Shown here in pieces: positions 34,560 to 47,500 of a DNA stretch of 64,000 bases. Made by a program: the position numbers and the translations under genes. A model generated the notes under the pieces. It saw only the letters and a program-made list of their open reading frames with translations, had not been told where the DNA came from and did no database searches. The stretch is from positions 372,001 through 436,000 of the forward strand of contig JANUWF010002356.1 in the NCBI GenBank assembly GCA_026120185.1, read 5' to 3'. The stretch comes from Voacanga thouarsii (lineage: Eukaryota > Streptophyta > Magnoliopsida > Gentianales > Apocynaceae). Every line of letters starts with the position of its first letter. The stretch's first letter is position 1.

Positions 34560-35149
34560 GAAGTGGGGAATAGAAGGGTGAAGCTTCTAACTACTATGAC
34601 CTGTCCCCCCCCCCACCCCTTTTTTTTACAATTTCAAATTTGGTCCTCAAACTTTTGAGAAAATATGATTTTCGATCTTGAACTTTTTATTAATTTATTT
34701 CATCCTTTTTTTTTTCTCGAGTATTAAAATAGAAAGGCAATTTTTTATATTTATAAAGGTAAAATTGTATTTAGAGTTAATTTGGTATAGTTTTTTTTTT
34801 AAGTATATTGATTTTATGATAAATGATTTTAGAGACAATTTTATCTTTTCACAAAAAATAAATTTTAAAAACCAATTTATAAAAGAAAATAAATTACAAC
34901 AAGTTGAAGAAAAAAATAGTGCTTATCCCTAAAATTTGAGGATTAATTAGCTAATTCGTTATATTATTATTATTATTTAACTATTTTTTCAACGAAATAA
35001 AATAAAATTTTTATTACTTTTAATATAATACTATAATATTTTATTATAAAAATATAATATAAAAACATAGATTAGCAGCCCGGCCAATCCATTCTATTTA
35101 GTATTAGTTTTTTTAGCATCACGATTATTTTTTCTTTATCCATTAGGCT

Positions 35150-35446
35150 TCCTTTGGTAAAAAGAATAGAGTGGAACAGTGTATAAATAATCTTTAGTTA
35201 GGACAATAATCTTGTTTAAATGCATAAAAATAATGAAGGTAAAAAAAAAATCTCCACAAATAGGGTAAATATTTTTTATTAAATGTGTGTATAAATAAAG
35301 CAAATAGTACAATGACATAATGCAATTGATATTTACAAGTAAGTAAATTATTTATTAAGATAATAATACATGTCATAATTAGTATTTTAAATATAATTAA
35401 AATTAAAATAATGAATTTAAAGTTTCTTAACCAAACTCCTTTAAGA
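35150..35446. repeat. Possible MITE with degenerate terminal inverted repeats
   Basis: The left end 'cttcctttggtaaaaag' and the inverse of the right end 'cttaaccaaactccttt' share TTTGGT and AAGAA blocks. They bracket about 300 bp of AT-rich non-coding DNA. No clear target duplication was found, so this is a weak call. The rest of 34600-35930 is AT-rich intergenic DNA without a gene. Confidence 0.25.
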
Positions 35447-35810
35447 AATATTACTGTAACAAAATTTAACTATTTTCAAATTAATTACTTATACAGTTAT
35501 AAATTGTATATTTTTTCTTCATAATTTGATACTTATTTTTTAAAATTACAAACTATATATTTAACTAAAAAGGTATTTTATTCAACTGCACAAAAATCTT
35601 AAAAAGTAGTGAATTAAATTTATATAAAAGTAATTTTATATATTTATATATTTTTTATTAACTTGATAATTTAAATTTATAAATAAAATATTATATATAT
35701 ATTAAAATTATAAATTAAATACTTGAACAAGACGCTTGTTTATGTTAGTGGCGCCATTAAGATAAAAGAAATAAAATAAAATAAAAGAGGGAAACTAGCG
35801 TCACATCTTT

Positions 35811-35816
35811 GGCCCA
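35811..35816 (+). promoter_or_regulatory. GGCCCA element upstream of PP4 catalytic subunit
   Basis: A site II-type motif 299 bp before the PP4 start codon and about 120 bp before a G-rich leader. Inferred from the motif and position only. Confidence 0.35.
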
Positions 35817-36109
35817 AAAAATATCAATTAAAAAAAAAAGTAAGGGAAAAAAAAAAAAAAGGGGGAAAATTTGTCCCAAATATTAAGCGGGCAACAGCGC
35901 GAATCGCGAAAACCTCAAACCCCAAGATCAATCAAAACGGAGCAGAGAGAGAAGAGACCAACAAGGAAACAACTGAACTACCAGTCTTTGCCACAGCATA
36001 GAGGATAGTGGGGGAAAGTGATGCCCCAGAGGGGGCAGTGAGTGGAGAAGAAGGGGTTTGATAGAGTAGAAGGGAGACCGGAGGTGGTGGGGTTTGACAA
36101 AGAGCGAAG

Positions 36110-39100
36110 ATGTCCGACCTAGACAGGCAAATAGAGCAGCTCAAACGATGCGAGGCCCTTAAAGAATCGGAGGTCAAGGCTCTTTGTCTGAAAGCTATGG
36201 AAATTCTTGTTGAAGAGAGCAATGTTCAGAGAGTCGATGCCCCAGTTACAGTAAGTCATTACTTCACTCGGTTTTGTTCTTCATCTTCCCTGTCCTAACT
36301 AAAAAAAGCAATACTTTTCATTTGAAAAAAAAAGATTGTTATGTTATTTTCCTGGTATTTTAGCGCATTGTTTCACTTGGAATTAGGGCTCCGGTTTAAT
36401 TAATTGGGTTTCTATATGTGTTCTGGTGATATGATTATTGGGGAATGGAATGGATCTAGGTTTTAGGAGTTGATGGATTGGGGTTCACGATTGCTGGGTC
36501 TAGTTGATTCTTGATTATTTGCAATAAGAACTTAAGTTTGAAGATGTTCTTTTCTCTTTAGTCATGTAAGTAGAAGGCCCCGGTGGTTTTCTTTTCTGAT
36601 TATGGATTTCATATGTCCTTACAAAGGGAATTTAGCTGGGGAGTGTCGGATGGAAGTTTGATTTAGTTGTTAGTGTTCATTAAGTTTCATAGAAAACTAA
36701 GTAGAACCACGTAAGCATGATATCAATTCAACTAGTTTCTGGCTATTTTTTTCATATAGGCATTTTACTTCGGTTAGTGGGAAGGAATTTTTCTGCTTGA
36801 AAGCAAATGAAGAAAAGAATGACAGCCTAAGAAAAGTCCCTGTTGTCCTGTTCAGCTTCACAGGCGGTTTGGACAGATGTAAGAGTTATATTAGTCTCTG
36901 ATTAGAATTGGGGTAATACAATGATCTTGAAAAAGGCTCAGTCTTTACACACACCACTTATGTGAAAGAACAATATTCATGTGTTTTGTCTTTTATACTT
37001 TTCTATACAAACATAGTGGGAACACTTTCCAGTTAGAGAGATTGTATTTTCGTTTGGCAAGAGATTTAGACATTTTTTGGCATGTCTTCAAGACTTCCCT
37101 TGATTTGAATCTTTGCCCATAAACATTCCGCGAATTGTGAGATTGAGAAGCTTTTATCTTTTTCTCCCCCCCCCCCCTGCCAGGGAGTATTATACATTGG
37201 TGTTCCTGATTGCTCAACTCATAGGGAAGTAGATGATAGGACAATATGTGAACACAAATGAAAGAGACCGTATATTATAATTATTATCAACTAAGAAGGC
37301 TTCTGGAAAGTCATTTGAGAAACTCGTTACATGTCATCGATGAAGATATGGTAGTTTCTTGTTTGAATCATGCAATTATTTACCATCACATGAGGGATAA
37401 TTGTCCTCCTTGAATTTGTTGTTGATGAAAATGTGCTATCTTTGGGCTTAAAGCACATGGTCATTACCTCAAAATAATAATAATAATTAATCATAGTCTT
37501 TGATTAAGATACTTTCTTCTTGGATCTGGTAGGGCTCTGCTTGATAAATCACTTGTTATTGATGGACTTTCAGCAGTAATATGCTGTACTGGAAAAAGTG
37601 AAGTGAGGGATAAGTAGAAAAAGTGAATCTTAAGGCAAAACAGAGAGGTCTTGAAAATTCTTTTGTAGAGCTCCAAGGTGAATCCTGAAAATGAATTATG
37701 AATTGGTGGTGCAGAAATCACACGGTTTTCCCTTTTAATTTTTTGGGTGCAGGATATTTTTTTTTCCCTAATGTTTTCTTTTGGTGTTTTTTGTTTTTGA
37801 GTGTGTGTGGGGAGGGGAGGGGGGGGGGGTGGGTGGTGTTTGACATGAATTCTTGGGATCCAAAAGAAATTTGTAGGGTTGACATGTGGAGCTGTAGATG
37901 GAAAATTGAGTACAAGGAAAACATTTTTGTATAACTAAGTGCTATGATATTTTTAAGCAGTCAATGCTGCTCTTCTTTGTTTCTATCCTGGACACAGCTA
38001 ACTCAATTTCATAAGAAGTGATTGTTGTATTATGTACACGTACATTCTTCTTCTAATAATAGACTGCTATTTTGTATATCTCAATCATGACACATCTAGC
38101 TATTGCCTTTGAAGCTTTGAAAATCTTGTTCATTCTTTGACTTTCTTGAGAGTATGTATCAATTCTGATTCAATGATCTTTCTGGGCAATTGCAGATATG
38201 TGGTGACATCCACGGTCAATTTTATGACATGAAGGAACTGTTTAAAGTTGGTGGTGATTGCCCAAAGACAAATTACTTATTTCTTGGGGACTTTGTTGAC
38301 CGAGGATTTTATTCAGTTGAGACATTTCTGCTTCTACTGGCCCTAAAGGTAACATGTTCCCTATGATGTTTGTGGGTATGTTTTTGACGCATATTTATTC
38401 TCTTTGGGAGATTTCTTATTTAACGGGGCATTGTTCTTGCTCAGATGGTTTCCTGGTTTTTGGTTAGATTTTTTAATTATGGATACTGATATAATGTGTG
38501 AAAGCACTAATCCCCACTCTTCTTTAGCTAGTTGCTTGTGCAATATTTTGTACATCCATCTCTTGGTTGTTCATCTGTTTCTCTGTATATTCGTCTACTC
38601 AATTAATTTTGTTGTTTGTTTGTTGTAGTGTCCATGTTTCCCTTTCTTTCTGCCTAATGTATATTGTTGTCAGGTGAGATATCCAGACCGGATAACTCTC
38701 ATTAGGGGGAACCATGAGAGCCGACAAATTACACAGGTTAGCTAATCCTGATTTGTATTTCAGTTTCAGATACCCATGGATTTGGTTTGTGCTGTCACAT
38801 TTAAGTTGCCACTTTTTTATATTTTACATCCTATCTTTTTCCAGGTGTATGGGTTCTATGATGAATGCCTACGGAAGTATGGTTCTGTCAATGTTTGGAG
38901 ATACTGCACTGATATCTTTGATTATTTAAGGTTTGCCAATTTCCTATATCTGTCTGTGGGGGCTGAAATGATTGAGCAGTTCAAGTATCACAAATACTCC
39001 CTCCGTCCACAAATAATGTCCTAATTTCCTTTTGGTTTGTCCAAAAATAACTGTCCACTTTCTAAATGTAGGATGTATTTAATTATTTTTTTCCAATTTT

Positions 39101-40960
39101 ACCCTTAACTCAATTTTCTATCAATTAATTAGTATTACAATTACCCATACTGAAATTATTTTAACCAACAATAAAATCATGTTATCCTATAAAAATAGTC
39201 AAAAGTGTAATTTAATGAGGTGATATGGGTAAAAAGAAGAATTATTAGAGTGGTGTAATTAAAGAAGTTGTGAGATTTAAATTGATGGTGTGAGAAAGAT
39301 AATAAGAATACTTCAAAGGGTATAATGAACATTTTAATCATTTTTACTATAGAATTCTACAATAACTTAATATGCGTAGTTTTTACAATTAGGCCAGTTA
39401 TTTGTGGACGGAGGGAGTAGTAGTCTATTTGATCTCTGGTTAGAATTTTAGGAACTTGTCATGTCAATAGGATAGACAACCCTAAGGACATTACAAGAAT
39501 TGCTCACATATTAACCGTAAAAAGGATTTTATCTTTATTCCCTACTTCATATTGGCTGATCCTTTGATCATCTACTGATGCTCAGGAATATAATGACCGA
39601 AACCCCCACACCCCCCCCCCTAAAAAAAATAAAAAGAATTGTGGCCAGGGCTCCTTTTGAATCATAAATTTAATTCAGATATTATGCTCATTCCTGAGAA
39701 TTACATTAAGCTGAGTTGTATTTTCCTACTGGAAGAGGAGAAAACTGTTATTTCTACAAGTTTTTTCCCCTAATGTTTTCATTCTAAGCTTCATTTTTTT
39801 CTTTAGTTGCAACTATTTATGTGTGCATAGACAAACATTAACTACTAATGGTAGTATCCACAGACTATAATTTTATCCATCCACAAATGTTCTGCTGATT
39901 AGCCCAGCTTAGTTTATTGCATTGATTTTGGACTTCAGTATGTGTACGTTTCTTTAAGCAAGCATATATCTATGGTTATGGAGTAGTTATACAATATATC
40001 CTATTCTTTCATCTGTTGAGTTCATGTAAAGTTTTACAACTTTGTATCTGTGCTATATTCTGCAGTTTATCAGCTCTTATTGAGAACAAGATCTTTTCTG
40101 TTCATGGAGGGCTCTCCCCCACCATTTCCACATTAGACCAGGTTGATAATTTAGCCTGAATGATTATTTTTTATTTGGTGGCTTATAGTTCATTCACTGA
40201 TTGACAAAACCTGCTTATCAGATTCGAACAATTGACCGAAAACAAGAAGTGCCTCATGATGGTGCCATGTGTGACCTTCTGTGGTCTGATCCAGAAGACA
40301 TTGTTGATGGCTGGGGTTTGAGTCCCCGTGGTGCTGGTTTTTTGTTTGGAGGAAGTGTTGTCACTTCATTCAATCATTCAAACAACATTGACTACATATG
40401 TCGCGCACATCAGTTGGTAATGGAAGGATACAAATGGATGTTTAATAACAAGATAGTTACAGTCTGGTCTGCTCCAAATTACTGTTATAGGTAAAATCGT
40501 TATTTGTGTAGTTTTTACATTCATCCTTCTGAAGTCAAGTTTTATAGTTCCTTGAATGTGCTGCAGATGTGGGAATGTGGCTGCAATTCTTGAGCTGGAT
40601 GAGAATCTTGAAAAGAAGTTCCGTGTTTTTGAAGCAGCTCCGCAGGTCCTCTTTTGGTTATTATTTTTATTTTTTAATTTATTTTGCTAAGTAGCTCTGC
40701 AGATCTGTGAATATATTGTAGTCTCTGCGTTTGTTTTTCTTGCAACTCCTCATGTGCATCTTGCTTAACATATATGATTGTCTGAGTGTACCTGAACATA
40801 TGATTTCCGAAATCTAATTATGCACGTGTTCTTTGTCTGTATTTCGTGCTTGTGTATTTTTCTTTATCCTTTCTTTTGTCATGCACTGAAGCATAACGGT
40901 TTAATACAGGAATCAAGAGGAGCTCCAGCAAAGAAACCTCCACCAGATTACTTCTTGTAA
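36110..40960 (+). CDS. PPX: Protein phosphatase 4 catalytic subunit (PPX)
   Basis: Nuclear/cytosolic Ser/Thr phosphatase of the PP2A-like PPP family; plant PPX has been tied to DNA repair, miRNA processing and plastid-linked functions. Exons: 36110-36250, 38196-38348, 38674-38736, 38845-38930, 40066-40141, 40222-40490, 40567-40645 and 40910-40960, giving 305 residues, the exact family length. It starts [15 protein letters not shown]. Metal-binding motifs are [10 protein letters not shown] (about 49-58), GDFVDRG and [16 protein letters not shown] and [11 protein letters not shown] complete the active site. The C-terminal DYFL carries the Leu that is methylated in this family. Intron 1 is long (1.9 kb) and intron 4 holds a Stowaway MITE. 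It is divergent from SYP5 and convergent with eIF1A. Confidence 0.97.
38997..39417. mobile_element. Stowaway-type MITE in PP4 intron 4
   Basis: The terminal inverted repeats match perfectly for 20 bp (ctccctccgtccacaaataa and its inverse) and continue with mismatches to about 33 bp. TA dinucleotides flank the element at 38995-38996 and 39418-39419, the Tc1/mariner target duplication. The 421-bp body is AT-rich and non-coding. CTCCCTCCGTCC is the hallmark Stowaway terminus. It is far from both splice sites of the intron (38931-40065). Confidence 0.93.
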
Positions 40961-41650
40961 ATCTTCAGCTAAAAAGCTTTTGCTTTCTGCCATGGAACGG
41001 ATTGAGCCACTGATTTGAACAATTGTTTGTTGAGATGAGGCCAAGATCCCGTATCCAAGGGGGTGATTGGGCTGAATGGCATCACTTGGTGAAAACTCCT
41101 AGGATGAGCATTGAGAATGAAGCTCCCAGAAAGATGACCAAATATTACTGGATTTCATTTCTTTAAGACACCTATCTTCTTTCCTCTGATTGATTATGTG
41201 ATGATAGTGTGCTGCATAGCTTGCCATTTTCATGTGCCAATGGAAACTCATACATACAATAACCTTAGGAAAAAAAAAAAAAAAAAGGGATTGATTCCTA
41301 TCATAGCGATGAGAGCATCTGCGGGACCAAAAAGAAAAAAAAAACACGTTGTAAAACTCTCCTTCCTTTCTTCTTTCTCTAGTAACGAGTTTGCTTTGTT
41401 AGCTGCAATGATGTAACATTATATCAAATCCTCAAATCATCTGGAATTTTATGGTTATGGTTAGCCTTCCTTGTTCTATTTTAGTGGCATAAACCGACCT
41501 CGATGGCCGCCTGAGAATACAAACAACAAATGCATTCACTGCACAGCAGGAAAGCATACAGAATGAACCAATTTTCACGTAAACATAGATGCCTATAGCC
41601 CCCAGTCCAAGAAACGAACAATAGTATGAAATAGAGAGGAATTAGCAAAA
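40961..41650. other. Convergent 3' region of PP4 and eIF1A
   Basis: Holds the two 3' UTRs end to end, with an A-rich tract at about 41269-41287. No gene is seen. Confidence 0.5.
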
Positions 41651-42085
41651 TCAAATCTGATCAATGTCTTCTTCCCCAAATTCAATATAGTTATCAGCGC
41701 CATCTTCATCATCATCCAACTCTCCAGCAATCCCTTCATTGAGCCTAACATTATCAGGGAGCTCTCCATAGGCTTTCAAAAGCCTGGCCTCGTCAGGCAT
41801 GTATTTAAGGATAACATCAGCCTTATCATCCTGGTAATCTCGGAGACCGACAAGGATGATGTCTCCGGTGGTGATCCAAACCTTCTTGTGCATCTTCCCC
41901 CGAATATGGCAAAGCCTCTTGGTCTGATCAATGCACATGGCCTCACAGCGGCCATTGCCTAGCATTCTAACCACCTGGGCATACTCTTGGCCGTCTTCTT
42001 TGAACATCAGCTCCCGTTTCTCGTCGTCAGCCTCATTCTTCCCTCGCTTCCTGTTCTTGCCACCCTTTCCCTTGTTCTTCGGCAT
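41651..42085 (-). CDS. Translation initiation factor eIF1A
   Basis: Stimulates ribosomal scanning and start-codon selection on the 40S subunit and hands over to eIF5B. A single uninterrupted frame of 144 residues; an intronless gene is usual for plant eIF1A. It has the basic N-terminal tail [20 protein letters not shown], the OB fold (about 30-95: [54 protein letters not shown]), the C-terminal helices [16 protein letters not shown], and an acidic tail ending DIDQI. That ending corresponds to the C-terminal motif through which eIF1A binds eIF5B. Its ATG is preceded by a possible leader intron acceptor at about 42107. Confidence 0.96.
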   Translation of the reverse strand: MPKNKGKGGKNRKRGKNEADDEKRELMFKEDGQEYAQVVRMLGNGRCEAMCIDQTKRLCHIRGKMHKKVWITTGDIILVGLRDYQDDKADVILKYMPDEARLLKAYGELPDNVRLNEGIAGELDDDEDGADNYIEFGEEDIDQI

Positions 42086-42389
42086 GATTGATGAAGCTAA
42101 TTAAACCCTGTGAGCAGTGTTCTGGGGTATTTGTGTAGATGCGTCTGGTTGGGACTTGGGATGGAAAAGGTCAAGACAAGTTTTGTGGTGAGAAAACCAT
42201 CAATGGAACATGGCTTATTCAGTCGTTTGCTTGTAGAGCTTCTGGGCGACCGAGTTCCATGGCTGTTGAAGCTGCTTTGCATGGTCAGAGTATGTCGGGT
42301 TGCAATAGTCCTGCATTCCTAAATCCAATTTGGACAGTGTTCATTAGAAAATTATCACAATTAGTACTATCTTTATTTAGATAAATTAA

Positions 42390-44100
42390 CCTATTTAATT
42401 TAACATTTATAATATTTTTGTTTTTAAAACTAATTTATTATTATTATAATTCATAATAAAATTTAAAACTATTATTATAGTTCTTAATATATTACATTGA
42501 AAAAAGATAATTATAAATAATTTGACAAATTATAATTTTATTTGGGACAATAATAATAATAATAAATATTAAAAATAAAAATATTACTACAAATTTAAAT
42601 TTTAAAGACTAAATAAATTAATTTTCTTCCTATACGATCTTTTTTCTCCCAAATCCATCTACATCGTCTCTTTCACTTTGAAAGAGAAAATTTTTAGTAG
42701 AGTCGCTGCACCATGTCTTCGCAGGTGTAACAGTTCTATCATTAGCTTATACTTAATACTATTTGTTCGTCACCGATCTGACCTAGATATTCTACATATT
42801 CAGTTTCCTATATTTGGATATGACTTTCAAAAAAATTGAATTTGAATATCAAGAATCTGGAGCAAAACTTAAAAAATAATAAATAATATAGGAGAGTGAT
42901 ATAAGATCAAATTAATCATGTGACAAGTAGTACCAAGTACAGGTTAATGATATGATTACTGCACTACATCACTATAATGACGTGGTGCAACTACTACACT
43001 AAATATTTTCTCATTCTCAATGATTTGCCAAGTGTTTCTCCTACCTTCTTTATTTATTTTTTTCCTTCCTTAAACAAAAATAAACTTTTATAATTTAAAT
43101 AATAAACTTTTACTTTAAAAATAAAATAAATAATAAATTTAAATGATACATCTAAATAAATAATATAAATAATAAACTTTTATTTGGAAAAAAAATAAAT
43201 AGAGATAATAGAAGGAATACTTGCTGAATCCTTGAGAGTGGGTGAGAGGATAGGGAAAATATTTGGGTAGGATCTGTAGCATATTCTAATTACCATATTT
43301 TTATGTATAGTAAGATTAAAAAGTTAAATTTTTTAATACACACTTCATTTTCAAATAGCGGTTATTTTTGGAGATCTTGTGTTTAAAATTATTATTTTAT
43401 AAAATTAAAAATATAATTAATGTCATTTTTTAAAATTGTACTCTTAGTGCTTATTATTTTAATAAATTATAATATTAATTAATTTTTAAATTCCAAGATA
43501 ATCTTATAATTTTCAATGTGGTAATTTAATTTTATAACTAAAATCTTCATGTATGTAATTTGTATAACAATGATATCTGTCATATTAATGCCAGTGTCAC
43601 AATTAGTTTAAGGTTCTTTACGAGAACATGTTGTATTAAAATTTTGATAAAAACTGTTGACTAAATTTTTTTTTTCATTTTATTACAAAAAGAAAAGTAC
43701 GTATACACTTGATAAACATGAGATTATTATAGAATATAATTAATTTTATTTAAAAAATTATTACTTTGGATGCATTCGTTAATATAAGCATGTAGATTTA
43801 GATTATTTGAAGATATATTCACACATACACAATATATATATATATATATTATTTTTTAAATCGAAAGAAATTATTATTTATATTTTAAAAAAGTAAATAA
43901 TAATAAATTTATGATCAAATCGCCATCAACACGTTTTGTGGGTAAGAGGGGCCGGGGGATGAAGGTAGATATACTTAAGAACGGCTCGGATCAGTTCATT
44001 CGAAAGTCAAAACGGGTCCTCAGATATCTTTGGATGAAAACCACCTACGCTACCCAACCAACACGAAGAACTTCTTTCAAGAGAGATTCTTTTTAGTTGC
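42390..44100. other. AT-rich intergenic DNA between eIF1A and the BPI/LBP gene
   Basis: About 1.7 kb of very AT-rich sequence with a short (TA)n at about 43831-43850. I see no coding region, RNA gene or bounded transposon. The small open frame at 43911-44096 has no recognisable content. Confidence 0.4.
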
Positions 44101-44515
44101 TTTGTTCTTGATACTTGATTGAATCTCCATGGCTACACTGCTCTTCCGTTATATCATTTGGTTATGATCATAGTTCATGGCCTTCACTCCTCGTTTTCCT
44201 TCCTGCACCTCGTGATTCTTGATGTTTACATCCACGGCAAATCAAGAATAATGTAGAAAATTCCAAAACAACAACAAACTAAGAGCTCTATTCGGATTTG
44301 GCATTTTTCTGCGTCAGTGATTTGCTCAGCGGTACTTAGATGCCAAAACCAGTTTTATTCACACATGTTTGTCATCCAGGAATCTTAATCCTCAAAGTCA
44401 AAGACACAGGTTTTATTGTGTTTGTAATTCTTTGAGCTTCGAGTTGGTAGTGCTTTCATTTCATCCAGTCTATTTTGATTCCTTTCTGGGCTTGTTCTTG
44501 AAGTTTTTTTTTTTC

Positions 44516-47500
44516 ATGGGGAATTCAATTTATGGGATTGTGCTATTGTATTTGTTGGTTTTTACTTCGTGGGACTGTGTTCAATCCGACGAAGAAGGTT
44601 ATATATCTGCGGTGGTATTCGATAAAGGTCTAGACTTTTTTGTGAAGGATTTGTTATTAAAACAGGCGGCTACTTCACTACTTCCACTGGAGCTTCCTAC
44701 TATTGAGAAGCATGTTAAAATCCCACTTGTTGGTAATGTTCAGCTGGAAGCTTCAAACATGACTGTTTACAGCTTCGAGGTCGATTCCTCAACTGCGGAG
44801 ATAGGTGATACTGGTTTACTACTTGTTATATCTGGCGCCACTGCAAATTTGACCCTTAATTGGATGTATTCGTACACCACCTGGTTCATACCAGCTCCGA
44901 TCACGGATAAAGGGAATGCATCTGTTCAGGTATGCCGTAGAAGCCTCATTTATCTTGCTTTTACTGCCAAAGTTGGAGATATGCGAAGATGCCCTTTGAA
45001 CTTGATATGATGATAAGCAGCATAATAGCATCTCTGTGTAGCCTTTAATGTGCTAGTACTTGTTTACCTTGTGATTTGAGAGATGTAGTTATGAGCAGTT
45101 AGCTTGGCCTTTGACAATGACTTTTTGGCGGAATGTTTTAAGTTGTAGTCGCCTGCTTTCCTTTTTTTGCCACTCTGGAAGATACTATAACGAGCCAAAA
45201 TGAACTGACACAATTTTAATAGAAGGTTGGATAGGGCTATGAACCGCTACAGAGTTGAGAAACCTATGTTGTTTTCTCTAAAGTTTCAGCCATCTGCGTG
45301 TGGAGGCAGTATTCAGGAGCCTAGGAACTGTAGAAATCTAGTGTTGTACAATCATAAGCCCTCTCCTGGTAATTGTGTCCGAAACTAGCATGTGTATGCA
45401 GATTTTATTGGTAAATTGTTCATGTTTTCAGCCTGAAATATAAGTAAATGTTACAGTGTTTGAAGGATAGAGGTTTGCTGAGAAACTTGCATAATTTTGC
45501 TTTCCCCTTTTAAGGTTAAGCAGTTATTTCACATAGGAATTTCTCATTTTCCAAAATGAAAATTGATGAATGCTACTTTTTCTAAGGTTGAGGGTATGGA
45601 AATTGGGCTTACTGTTGGTTTGAAGAATGAACAAGGATCTCTGAAGCTGTCTGTCCTGGAATGTGGATGTTACGTGACAGATATTTCCATTACTTTGGAA
45701 GGTGGAGCATCCTGGTTATATCAAGGGTATAAATTTTATAATTTTTTCCCTTCTTGAAGATCTGTCTATCTTGTCTCCCAATTAGCAAAAGTTGTTGAGA
45801 ATTTAGTTTCAGTTCAATATTTTAGTTCCCTTCTCAGCTATAAAGACTGTACTGAAAATGCACATATCACATCTACCAAGAGAAATTGCTCATCTTGTGC
45901 TCTGTAGACGTTGGTAGGTTTTGGTAGGCTTTTCTTGATATTATGGAGATTTTATGATGCTTGTCGATTATCAATATTGATGATGACATAGTTTGAAGCT
46001 TGTAAGACATCATACAAAGCATATTTCTTATTCCCTATTCAGCTGTCAGATCATGAAGACTTAAGTTGCACAATCAGTGAATATGTGCTACTTGGTATTC
46101 TCAAAGAATGTTCTTGTTATGGTGAAGAGATATCTTTCGGATCAAAGGCTCTCAGACAACTTATAACCAGAAATTTTTATGGTTTCCCTTCCTAAGTAGA
46201 ATGAAGATTACTTCTGTAAAATTTCTCTATTTAGCTAGAAGTCCATCATTGTGCTTGATCTCCAGTGTATTGCAAACATAAAAATTGGTCCTATAACAGT
46301 TTGACATGGAAACACAATATTGCATTTCCGAAAATGGTGCAAAGCAATAGTTGTATTTTAGTGAATCGTCCTTGTTTCTTTTCCATTTTTCTTCCCAAAG
46401 CTTTTAGCAAGCAGAATACGGCAAACGTGAGCTAGTATTTTAGGGAACTTGATATAGAGGAAGGCTTATAAATTTAGAAGTCTAATACTACAATCCAATT
46501 CAAACCCCATATGGTTGCAATTGTGCTGTGATAACCAACAAGAGATTCTGTCTTCACTTAATTTTCTTGGAGAATGGTTTCATTTTTTTCACTCTTCTGA
46601 TGTTGCCAGTGCTCCAGATATCTGTTTCTTTTTCAGCTTTCAATATTGCATTGATTATCGATTAACTCTGTTCCAAATACAAGAAAGGGCTAACATGCTT
46701 AGCCATTGCAAACATTTGGTTTGTGAACAGGTTTGTTGATGCTTTTGGAGATCTAATAACTGCTGCCATTGAAAAAACCATTCCCAAGAGAATAAAAGAG
46801 GGAATTGGACGCTTCAATTCTGTATTACAATCCTTTCCAAAAGAAATTCCAATAAATAGTGTTGCTGCTTTAAATGTTACTTTCGTTGGTGAGCCAGAAT
46901 TAAGTGACTCTTCTCTCAAAGTTGCATTCAATGGTTTATTCAGTAACAAGGATGATATTGTGGTATCTAAATCTTACTATGACTATCTTCGAGCTCCATT
47001 ATCCTGCAACAGTCCGACTAGAATGGTCAAGGTTTCAGTGAATGAACATGTTATTGAATCATTATCAAAGGTCTACTTTGAAGTAAGCTTTTTGAACTTC
47101 CATTTGAATGAAATGTAAATTTCCCAGATCATATATCTATTTAAACTAGTTTCTCAATTGGTGAGCGGTAAACTATTGGTCTTATTTTTATGGCGGATTG
47201 GATTCTATTTCAGGCTGATAAGATGCACTGGATTGTTGACAAGGTCGCTGATGAATTCATGTTGAACACTTCAGGGTGGAAATACATTGTTCCTCAGCTG
47301 TACAAGCAATATCCAGATGATAAAATGAACCTGAATATTTCTGTATATTCACCACCTGTTATAGAATTTGAAAAAAATCAGGTTGCTGCAACTGTTCCCT
47401 TAGACGTAATAATTAATGTGCTGGATGGCAGTGAAACAATACCTGTTGCATGTATCTCAGCGGTAAGCTTCTGGAAACATAAACTCCCACTTCTGTTGGT

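Noticed and set aside
37698..37934. Small open frames within PP4 intron 1
   Set aside because: Low-complexity, intronic, with no recognisable protein features.
44369..44515. Extra N-terminal residues on the BPI/LBP protein
   Set aside because: No ATG opens that stretch; the signal peptide starts at 44516.
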